Shown: positions 1-5,583 of the stretch, piece after piece
Position numbering within the stretch: position 1 is the first letter of the stretch
Layout of the letters: each line of letters opens with the position of its first letter
Assembly (NCBI GenBank): GCA_028290305.1
Contig: JAQGKC010000281.1
Span: 1-6,484, forward strand
Reading direction: 5' to 3'
DNA length: 6,484 nt
Source of the DNA: Bradyrhizobium sp.
Lineage (GTDB): Bacteria; Pseudomonadota; Alphaproteobacteria; Rhizobiales; Xanthobacteraceae
The notes under the pieces: model-generated
The model's input: the letters and a program-made list of their open reading frames with translations, nothing else
Databases searched by the model: none
What the model was told of the DNA's origin: nothing
Position numbers and translations under genes: made by a program

Positions 1-843
1 GTTGAAGCCGATCGACACCGCAAAGATCATCGCGCCCGGCAACGCCGCCACCCAGGGATTGATGTAGATCGCGGTGCGCAGCGTGTTGAGCATCAACCCC
101 CATTCCGGCTCCGGCGGTTTTGTCCCCAAGCCGAGGAACGAAAGTCCAGCGGCTAAAATCATCGACACTGAAATCAGGCCGGTGGCGTAAACGAAAATCG
201 GTCCCAATACGTTACCCAGCATGTGCACGCGCATGATGGTGAAGGGGCCGGCGCCGGACGCCCGCGCCGCCTCGACGAAATCCATGTTGCGCACTCCTGT
301 GGTGACGCTCTCGGCCACCCGCGTGATCTGCGGCACGAATACGATGGTCAGCGACACGATGGAGTTGACGATGCCCGCGCCCAGCGCGCCGGAAATCGCG
401 ATCGCCAGCAGCACCGAGGGAAAGGCGTAGAACACGTCGACGGTGCGCATGATCGCGGTGTTGATCTTGCCGCCGACATAGCCCGCGACGAGACCGAGCG
501 AAGTCCCGATCACGAAAGAAAGAATCACCGGGAGAATGCCGATCACCAGGGACAGCCGCCCGCCATAGATCAGGCGTGCCAGCATATCGCGGCCGAGTTC
601 GTCGGTGCCGAGCGGATAGTTTGGCGTGCCGATATGGCGCAGCCGCCTGATCATCGAACCCTGATAGGGGTCGGCGAGTCCAAGCCACGGTGCGAACAAG
701 GCGGAGAGAAAAATCAATGCCAGAATGAAGGCGCAGGCCATGCTGACCTTGTCGCGCGTGATGCGGCGTCCGACCGTCGCCCAGTAACCGCGCGCTTTAT
801 TGGCGGGCGCCGCCTGCAGGGCAGCATCTGTTATCGCGCTCAT
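1..843 (-). CDS. DppC/OppC-type ABC transporter permease (3' end cut by window edge)
   Basis: Inner-membrane permease subunit of a peptide/nickel-type ABC importer; it would pair with the DppB-like protein encoded just upstream to form the channel. The reading frame is open for 281 codons from the ATG at 843 to the window edge. Family members run about 290-300 residues, so only a short C-terminal piece is missing. Visible features are a cytoplasmic N-terminus, a first membrane segment at about 34-55, the OppC-type motif GTDELGRDMLARLIYGGRLSL split here as GTDELGRD and LIYGGRLSL (79-99), and further hydrophobic segments at about 97-122, 134-153, 157-173, 213-238 and 263-281. The EAA loop, which docks on the ATPase, begins with EAARASGAG at 191. 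The start is supported by a GAGG ribosome-binding site 8 bases upstream. The gap to the preceding stop codon is only 18 bases, so the two permeases are surely co-transcribed. The substrate cannot be read from the sequence. Confidence 0.93.
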   Translation of the reverse strand, partial: MSAITDAALQAAPANKARGYWATVGRRITRDKVSMACAFILALIFLSALFAPWLGLADPYQGSMIRRLRHIGTPNYPLGTDELGRDMLARLIYGGRLSLVIGILPVILSFVIGTSLGLVAGYVGGKINTAIMRTVDVFYAFPSVLLAIAISGALGAGIVNSIVSLTIVFVPQITRVAESVTTGVRNMDFVEAARASGAGPFTIMRVHMLGNVLGPIFVYATGLISVSMILAAGLSFLGLGTKPPEPEWGLMLNTLRTAIYINPWVAALPGAMIFAVSIGFN

Positions 844-861
844 GGGTTGATCCTCATTTGG

Positions 862-1815
862 TCAACTCCGCTTGATACGCGGGTCGATCGCGGCTTGCGC
901 GATATCGACCATCAGATTGAGGAACACGAAGAACAGTGCCAGCACCAGGATCGTGCCTTGCAGTAGCGGCAGATCGCGCTGGAAAATTGCAGAATTGAGC
1001 AACAGCCCCGAGCCTGGCCATGAGAACACGGTCTCGATCAGGATCGAACCGCCGAGCATGTATCCCAATTGCAGGCCCATCACGGCCAGCGCGGTCGGCG
1101 CTGCGTTTTTGAGGACGTGACGGAACACGTGGGTTTCGCGCAAGCCTTTGGCGCGCAGGGCTTCGACAAAATCCTGGCTCAGGATATCGCCGGTCAAGGC
1201 GCGCACGGAGCGCGTAATGATGCCCATCGGAATCACCGACGTCGTGATCGCGGGCAGGATCAGATAGCGGATGTGTTCCCAGTCCCATCCCCAGGCGCCG
1301 GAGCCCCCGGGACCGGCGCCAACGGCGGGCAGCCAGTTAAGCTGCACCGAGAAGATGATCACCAGCACCATGCCGAGCCAGTAATGCGGCACGGAGACGC
1401 CGGCGATCGCGATCGAGGTGGCGACCTTGTCGATCCAGGTGTCGCGGAAATAGCCGGCGATCAGGCCGAAGAACAGCCCAAGCGTGAATCCGATCATCGC
1501 GGCCGCGATCGCCAGCGTGACGGTGTTGCCGACCGCGCGCATCACTTCCGACAGCACCGGGCGACCGGTCGCGATGGAATGGCCGAGGTCGCCATTGACC
1601 GCCTTCCATAGCCAGAGCCCGAACTGGACCGGTAGCGGACGATCGAATCCGTAGGCGACGCGCAACTGGTTCGCGAGCTCCTGCGACGCGTCGGCCGGCA
1701 GGATCGCGACCAGGGGATCGCCGGGCGTGATGTGCACCAGGAGAAAGCACACCAGCGCCACGCTGATGACGATCGGGATCACATAGACGATACGCCTGAT
1801 AATATAGACGAACAC
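862..1815 (-). CDS. DppB/OppB-type ABC transporter permease
   Basis: Inner-membrane permease subunit, 317 residues, a normal length for the DppB/OppB family. The N-terminus MFVYIIRRI leads into a first membrane segment (about 9-28), followed by the typical HITPGDP turn (28-34). A periplasmic stretch includes GFDRPLPVQF and NGDLGHSI (56-81). Membrane segments follow at about 97-122, 131-157, 185-202, 240-262 and 285-308. The EAA loop begins EALRAKGLRE at 218, and the protein ends with the family-typical DPRIK. The start codon is GTG, preceded by an AGGTGA ribosome-binding site; a GTG seven bases upstream opens another frame that lacks this homology. The gene lies downstream of SBP1 across a 175-base gap that contains a palindromic repeat, and 18 bases ahead of the DppC-like gene. 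The family assignment is strong, but the transported substrate is unknown. Confidence 0.95.
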   Translation of the reverse strand: MFVYIIRRIVYVIPIVISVALVCFLLVHITPGDPLVAILPADASQELANQLRVAYGFDRPLPVQFGLWLWKAVNGDLGHSIATGRPVLSEVMRAVGNTVTLAIAAAMIGFTLGLFFGLIAGYFRDTWIDKVATSIAIAGVSVPHYWLGMVLVIIFSVQLNWLPAVGAGPGGSGAWGWDWEHIRYLILPAITTSVIPMGIITRSVRALTGDILSQDFVEALRAKGLRETHVFRHVLKNAAPTALAVMGLQLGYMLGGSILIETVFSWPGSGLLLNSAIFQRDLPLLQGTILVLALFFVFLNLMVDIAQAAIDPRIKRS

Positions 1816-1819
1816 AGAT

Positions 1820-1828
1820 CACCTTCAG
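1820..1828 (-). promoter_or_regulatory. Ribosome-binding site deciding the GTG start of the DppB-like gene
   Basis: Read on the minus strand the sequence is GAAGGTGATCT followed by GTG at 1815. The AGGTGA core lies a few bases before the GTG. This favours GTG as the real start, because no in-frame ATG lies close by and MFVYIIRR is the usual N-terminus of this permease family. Confidence 0.6.
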
Positions 1829-1878
1829 TCAGTAACCGCAAATTCGCTCACGGAGGATACGGCGGCAACTCTCTTGTT

Positions 1879-1965
1879 CGTCATGGCCGGACTTGTCCCG
1901 GCCATCCACGTCTTGACGTCAAGTAAGGAAGACGTGGATGCCCGGGACAAGCCCCGGGCATGACG
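1879..1965. repeat. Nested palindromic intergenic repeat, copy 1
   Basis: An 87-base near-palindrome between SBP1 and the DppB-like permease. The left arm (1879-1914) starts CGTCATGGCCGG. The right arm (1929-1965), read in reverse, starts CGTCATGCCCGGGG and aligns to the left arm with a few mismatches and a one-base offset. Each arm also folds by itself: ATGGCCGG/CCGGCCAT (1883-1890 with 1898-1905) and ATGCCCGGG/CCCGGGCAT (1938-1946 with 1953-1961). The element could therefore form one long hairpin or two short ones. It resembles abundant palindromic repeats I associate with Bradyrhizobium/Rhodopseudomonas genomes, and copy 2 is at 5479-5565. No T-tract follows it, so it is not a classic intrinsic terminator. 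In the SBP1 transcript it would sit just after the SBP1 stop codon, where it may stabilise the upstream mRNA or reduce read-through. Confidence 0.85.
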
Positions 1966-1990
1966 GTTATGGCGACGCCATTAACGAATG

Positions 1991-3652
1991 CTAGGGCGTC
2001 ATGGAAATCGGCGAGAAGTCCACGAACCAACTCTTCGGCTGCACGAAGTTCTTGATCTTCGGGCTCATCGCGCGCGGACCGACATCGTGCGCGACAAACA
2101 GGAACGCCGCATCGTCGACGGAGGCCGCATGCAGTTCAGCCAATGCCTCATCCCGCTTGGCCGGGTCGAAGGTCTGGCGCGCCTTGGTGACCAGTTCGTC
2201 GAACTTCGGATTGTTGATGAAGCCCCAATTATTCGACACCGGCGGCGCCATTCCCGATTGCAGGAAACGCACCATCGCGAAGAACGGATCCATCGCCGCG
2301 TAGGTCACGTTGGTGGCGTTGGAGCCGTTGGCGGAGGGATCCTTGACGCCGCGTCGCCAGTTCGTGAACAGCGTATTCCATTCGATGACGTCCAGCTGGA
2401 CGTCGAAATAGCATTCGGCCAGCGCCTGCTGCAGATACTCGTTCATCGGTAGCGGCAACATCTGGCCGGACCCCGATGCCGAAGTCTGGATCTTGACCGA
2501 CAATTTCTTGTTCGGACCGTATCCCGCCTCCTGCATCAGCTTCTGCGCCGCTGGCTTGTCATATTTGATCTCGAAGGTTGGCTTGCCGCGCCAGGGATGA
2601 CCGGGCTCGAAGGTACCGGTCGCCGGCACCATCAGGCCGGCGAGCAAGCCATCCTTCAGGCCCTCGCGATCGACGCAGAGATTGGCCGCCTTGCGAACCC
2701 GGATGTCGTTCCATGGCGAGCCTTCGACGCGCGAGAACTGCCAAGGCCAGACATGCGGCTCCTCGTTGGTCCTGATCACGAACCCGCGCTGCTTGATTTC
2801 CGCAACCGCATCCGGTGCGGGCGCTTCGATCCAGTCGACCTGGCCGGACAGCAGAGCCGCGGTCCGGGCATTCGCCTCGGGCATCGGCAGCAGCAGCATC
2901 TTGTCGACCTTGGGAATGCGCGCCTTGTCCCAATAATTCTCGTTCCTGACCAGTTCGAGCCGCTCGCGCGGCGTGAAGCTCGACATTTTCCACGGGCCGG
3001 TGCCCGAGGCATCGCGCGCAAACGCGGCCCAGGCGGCTTGCGATTTCGCCTTGGCGTCCGCGCCTTCGGCTGCGTCATACAGCTTCTGCCATTTCGCGGG
3101 GCTCGCCATGAAAAGGTTAGTGAGGTTGATCGGCAGGAAGCTGTCCGGTTCCTTGGTGATCAATTCCACCGTCATGTCGTCGATCTTGCGGGCCGAAGCC
3201 AGCGTCGGCATCCGCGACGCCGTCACGCCGACCTGGCTTGGATCGAACTGCGGCGCATCCTGCTTGAGCACCTTGTCTACATTCCAGACCACTGCGTCTG
3301 CATTGAACGGCGAGCCGTCATGGAATGTGACGCCGGGGCGAAGCTTGAACGTCCACTTGGTCTTGTCGCTGTCGTCCACGGCCCATCCGGTCGCAAGCCC
3401 GGGAATCACGACGCTCGCCTTGTCCGCAGACGAGAGATCCCACATCGTCAGCGCGTCGTACATGGTCAGCCCGGCGAAGCGGTTGCCCTCAAAACCCTGG
3501 TCGGGCTGCCCCAGCGTGCGCGGAATATCGGCAGCGGTCATACCGATGCGCAAGGTCGTTTCGGCAACCGCGATCCGCGGCAGCGCCACCGCCGCGACCG
3601 CCAGCATCGCCGCCGCAACAGCGCGGCTTCGTCCCGATTTATCGATACGCAT
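1991..3652 (-). CDS. Family 5 extracellular substrate-binding protein of a peptide/nickel-type ABC importer (SBP1)
   Basis: A periplasmic ligand-binding protein of 553 residues, expected to deliver its ligand to the permeases encoded downstream on the same strand. A signal peptide is clear: basic residues at 2-10, a hydrophobic Ala/Val core, and likely cleavage after AVA at residue 30. The family 5 signature follows at about 84-124, with PGLATGW, KLRPGVTFHDGSPFNADAV and VWN. Later family-type pieces include SGTGPWK (216-222), NYWDKARIPKVDK (239-251), GQVDWIEAPAPDAV (270-283) and SPWNDIRVRKAANL (312-325). It is similar throughout to SBP2, roughly half identical by eye. It has an extra stretch of about 13 residues near 191-210 and two cysteines (326, 414) that SBP2 lacks. 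The ATG is preceded by GAGAAGGA at good spacing and by a candidate sigma-54 promoter. The ligand is not predictable from the sequence. Confidence 0.95.
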   Translation of the reverse strand: MRIDKSGRSRAVAAAMLAVAAVALPRIAVAETTLRIGMTAADIPRTLGQPDQGFEGNRFAGLTMYDALTMWDLSSADKASVVIPGLATGWAVDDSDKTKWTFKLRPGVTFHDGSPFNADAVVWNVDKVLKQDAPQFDPSQVGVTASRMPTLASARKIDDMTVELITKEPDSFLPINLTNLFMASPAKWQKLYDAAEGADAKAKSQAAWAAFARDASGTGPWKMSSFTPRERLELVRNENYWDKARIPKVDKMLLLPMPEANARTAALLSGQVDWIEAPAPDAVAEIKQRGFVIRTNEEPHVWPWQFSRVEGSPWNDIRVRKAANLCVDREGLKDGLLAGLMVPATGTFEPGHPWRGKPTFEIKYDKPAAQKLMQEAGYGPNKKLSVKIQTSASGSGQMLPLPMNEYLQQALAECYFDVQLDVIEWNTLFTNWRRGVKDPSANGSNATNVTYAAMDPFFAMVRFLQSGMAPPVSNNWGFINNPKFDELVTKARQTFDPAKRDEALAELHAASVDDAAFLFVAHDVGPRAMSPKIKNFVQPKSWFVDFSPISMTP

Positions 3653-3685
3653 CTGAGCTTATCCTTCTCGACTTCGATGATTAAT

Positions 3686-3705
3686 TCTTATGCAATCTTA
3701 TGCAA
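3686..3705. repeat. Tandem direct repeat of TCTTATGCAA (two copies)
   Basis: Two perfect adjacent copies of a 10-base unit, 3686-3695 and 3696-3705. On the minus strand they read TTGCATAAGA twice. The copy farther from SBP1 supplies the TTGCA of the candidate -12 element, and the second copy falls at about the predicted transcription start. This may be a small local duplication, or a site for a protein acting at promoter escape. The repeat itself is directly visible; any role is a guess. Confidence 0.8.
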
Positions 3706-3716
3706 CGGCTGTGCCA
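3701..3716 (-). promoter_or_regulatory. Candidate sigma-54 (RpoN) -24/-12 promoter for SBP1
   Basis: On the minus strand the sequence is TGGCACAGCCGTTGCA. It matches the consensus TGGCACG-N4-TTGCW at every defined position except the seventh (A for G), with the -24 GG and -12 GC correctly spaced. It is preceded by CT, giving the usual YTGGC. The predicted transcription start is near 3690, leaving a leader of roughly 38 bases that contains the AAGGA ribosome-binding site before the ATG at 3652. RpoN promoters need an enhancer-binding activator, which is not encoded in this window. Confidence 0.62.
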
Positions 3717-3758
3717 AGGAAGCGAATTGCCCGCTCAATTGCCCTTGACGCGACAACT

Positions 3759-3789
3759 CCTTGTGAGGGCCGCCGGAAAACACGCAAGG
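3759..3789. promoter_or_regulatory. Imperfect dyad between the divergent promoters, possible activator site
   Basis: CCTTGTGAG (3759-3767) and CACGCAAGG (3781-3789) form an inverted repeat. Read toward the centre, the arms agree at 7 of 9 positions, separated by 13 bases. The centre is about 84 bases upstream of the predicted SBP1 start and about 51 bases upstream of the predicted SBP2 start. Activators of sigma-54 promoters usually bind dyads upstream of the promoter, so this is a possible site, but it does not look like a clear NtrC box. Such dyads arise by chance easily. Confidence 0.25.
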
Positions 3790-3798
3790 TGCCTAATC

Positions 3799-3814
3799 TG
3801 GCATCAACCTTGCA
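3799..3814 (+). promoter_or_regulatory. Candidate sigma-54 (RpoN) -24/-12 promoter for SBP2
   Basis: The sequence TGGCATCAACCTTGCA follows a C (CTGGC) and has the -24 GG and -12 GC spaced exactly as in the RpoN consensus. It differs from TGGCACG-N4-TTGCW at positions six (T) and seven (C). The predicted transcription start is near 3825, giving a leader of about 34 bases with GGAG at 3847-3850 before the ATG at 3859. Its mirror-image position relative to the SBP1 candidate strengthens both calls. Confidence 0.58.
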
Positions 3815-3858
3815 CCTGCGAGTGCGCACTTCGGTACCCTTCCAATGGAGCCTAGTTC

Positions 3859-5463
3859 ATGCGCACCCGAAAATCGATCCTTGCCGCCATCGCACTCGCC
3901 GTGGTCGGCTCCCTGTCGGCGCTTTCCGCGCAGGCTGAGACGGTGGTGCGATACGGCATCTCGATGGCCGATATTCCCCTGACGACGGGCCAGCCGGATC
4001 GCGGTGCCGGCGCTTACCAATTTACCGCCTATACGATCTACGATCCGCTGGTGGCCTGGGAAATGGACGTGTCGGACCGGCCCGGCAAACTGGTGCCAGG
4101 GCTCGCCACCGAATGGAAGGTCGACGATACCGACAAGACCAAATGGCGCTTCACCCTGCGCAAGGGCGTCAAGTTTCACGACGGCAGCGACTTCAACGCC
4201 GACGCGGTGATCTGGAATCTCGACAAGGTGCTCAACGACAAGGCACCGCAATTCGACAAGCGTCAGAGCGCGCAGGTCAAGACCCGCCTGCCCTCAGTCA
4301 AGAGCTACGCCAAGATCGACGACTCCACGGTCGAGATCACCACCAAGACGGTCGACTCGTTCTTCCCTTACCAGATGCTCTGGTTCCTGGTCTCCAGCCC
4401 CGCGCAATATGCCAAGCTCGGCAACAACTGGGACAAATTCGCAAGCCAGCCTTCGGGCACCGGACCATTCAAACTGACAAAACTGGTGCCGCGCGAACTC
4501 GCCGAACTGTCGAAGAATCCGGATTACTGGGACAAGAAGCGGATTCCGAAGGTTGACAAGATCGTGCTGATCCCGATGCCGGAGGCGCTGACGCGGACCA
4601 ACGCGCTGCTCGCCGGGCAGGTCGACCTGATCGAAACGCCGGCGCCCGACGCGGTGCCGCAGCTCAAATCGGCGGGCATGCGGATCGTCGACAACATCAC
4701 CCCGCATGTCTGGAACTATCACCTCAGCGTGCTGCCGGGCTCGCCCTGGACCGACATCCGCCTGCGCAAGGCGCTCAATCTTGCGATCGACCGCGACGCG
4801 GTGGTCGGGCTGATGAACGGACTGGCGAAGCCCGCCAAGGGCCAGGTCGATCCGTCGAGCCCCTGGTTCGGCAAGCCGACCTTCGACATCAAATACGACC
4901 TGGCGGCGGCGAAGAAGCTGGTCGAGGAAGCCGGCTACTCCAAGGAAAAGCCGCTGAAGACCACCTTCATCATCGCGCAAGGCGGCACCGGCCAGATGCT
5001 GTCGCTGCCGATGAACGAGTTCCTGCAGCAGAGTTTCAAGGAAATCGGCATCGATGTCGACTTCAAGGTGGTCGAGCTCGAAACGCTCTACACGCATTGG
5101 CGCAAGGGCGCGGCGGACGAGATGAACGCCGGCATCACCGCCAACAACATCGCCTATGTGACCTCCGACCCGCTCTACGCCATCGTCCGCTTCTTTGCCT
5201 CCGACCAGGTCGCGCCGGTCGGCGTCAACTGGGGCGGCTACAAGAATGAAAAGGTCGACGCGCTGATCAACGAGGCCAAGCAGACCTTCGATACCGCCAA
5301 GCAGGACGAACTGATCGCGCAGGCGCATTCGCTTATCGTCGACGACGCGGTTTTGGTGTGGGTGGTGCACGACACCAACCCGCACGCGCTGTCGCCCAAG
5401 ATCAAGCACTTCGTGCAGGCCCAGCACTGGTTCCAGGACCTGACGCAGATCGGGGTGGAGTGA
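3859..5463 (+). CDS. Family 5 extracellular substrate-binding protein, paralogue of SBP1 (SBP2)
   Basis: A periplasmic ligand-binding protein of 534 residues in the peptide/nickel-type ABC importer family. The signal peptide has the basic start MRTRKS, a hydrophobic core, and likely cleavage after AQA at residue 26. The family 5 signature lies at about 80-120, with PGLATEWKVDD, LRKGVKFHDGSDFNADAV and IWN. Many blocks match SBP1 nearly word for word, for example YWDKKRIPKVDK (223-234), PAPDAV (261-266), GKPTFDIKYD (338-347), LPMNEFLQQ (383-391) and LSPKIKHFVQ (511-520). The mature protein has no cysteine. The start is supported by GGAG eight bases upstream and a candidate sigma-54 promoter. 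It is transcribed alone, divergent from SBP1 and convergent with the cyclase, with no permease gene of its own here. It may share the channel encoded at 1-1815 or use one elsewhere; its ligand is unknown. Confidence 0.95.
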   Translation: MRTRKSILAAIALAVVGSLSALSAQAETVVRYGISMADIPLTTGQPDRGAGAYQFTAYTIYDPLVAWEMDVSDRPGKLVPGLATEWKVDDTDKTKWRFTLRKGVKFHDGSDFNADAVIWNLDKVLNDKAPQFDKRQSAQVKTRLPSVKSYAKIDDSTVEITTKTVDSFFPYQMLWFLVSSPAQYAKLGNNWDKFASQPSGTGPFKLTKLVPRELAELSKNPDYWDKKRIPKVDKIVLIPMPEALTRTNALLAGQVDLIETPAPDAVPQLKSAGMRIVDNITPHVWNYHLSVLPGSPWTDIRLRKALNLAIDRDAVVGLMNGLAKPAKGQVDPSSPWFGKPTFDIKYDLAAAKKLVEEAGYSKEKPLKTTFIIAQGGTGQMLSLPMNEFLQQSFKEIGIDVDFKVVELETLYTHWRKGAADEMNAGITANNIAYVTSDPLYAIVRFFASDQVAPVGVNWGGYKNEKVDALINEAKQTFDTAKQDELIAQAHSLIVDDAVLVWVVHDTNPHALSPKIKHFVQAQHWFQDLTQIGVE

Positions 5464-5478
5464 TCAGAGGTCCTAAGG

Positions 5479-5565
5479 TGTCATTGCCGGGCTTCGACCC
5501 GGCAATCCATCTCTTGAAATAAAGTTCTTTCTTGATGGATGCGCGGGTCAAGCCCGCGCATGACA
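5479..5565. repeat. Nested palindromic intergenic repeat, copy 2
   Basis: A second 87-base element of the same design as copy 1. The left arm (5479-5511) begins TGTCATTGCCGGGCTT. The right arm (5534-5565), read in reverse, begins TGTCATGCGCGGGCTT. Each arm has its own perfect hairpin: TTGCCGGG/CCCGGCAA (5484-5491 with 5498-5505) and ATGCGCGGG/CCCGCGCAT (5539-5547 with 5553-5561). It lies between the convergent ends of SBP2 and the cyclase and could help end or stabilise both transcripts. It lacks a T-tract after either hairpin, so I do not call it a standard intrinsic terminator. It is more diverged from copy 1 in the loop and stem tips than in the outer ends. Confidence 0.83.
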
Positions 5566-5583
5566 AGTGGAAGGCTTTTCGCG

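Noticed and set aside
223..966. Plus-strand open frame opposite the DppC-like permease
   Set aside because: The minus-strand frame encodes a membrane permease with the expected motifs. The plus-strand product is a charged, low-complexity shadow with no recognisable domain.
1069..1611. Plus-strand open frame opposite the DppB-like permease
   Set aside because: The product is dominated by His, Arg, Gly and Asp and is antisense to a well-supported permease; no ribosome-binding or family evidence.
1876..1968. GTT on both sides of repeat copy 1 as a target-site duplication
   Set aside because: Three bases can match by chance, and copy 2 shows no matching flank, so this is not evidence of transposition.
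2597..3748. Long plus-strand open frame (383 codons) antisense to SBP1
   Set aside because: It is rich in Arg, His, Asp and Gly, typical of GC-rich antisense shadow frames, and lies opposite a gene with clear family homology and a signal peptide.
3745..3799. Possible sigma-70 promoter (TTGACG at 3745, TAATCT at 3794)
   Set aside because: The two elements are 43 bases apart, far from the usual 16-18, and neither has a partner at correct spacing. The sigma-54 elements explain the region better.
3690..3938. Small plus-strand open frame spanning the divergent promoter region
   Set aside because: It overlaps both candidate promoters and the SBP2 signal peptide in another frame, with no ribosome-binding site or recognisable product.
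4294..5427. Long minus-strand open frame (377 codons) antisense to SBP2
   Set aside because: Same shadow composition. Antisense frames of SBP1 (2597-3748) and SBP2 (3793-4251, 4294-5427) resemble each other in places, but only because they mirror paralogous genes in the same relative frame.
5479..5565. Calling repeat copy 2 a rho-independent terminator
   Set aside because: The hairpins are strong, but neither strand has a run of T residues directly after a stem, so a classic intrinsic terminator is not supported.
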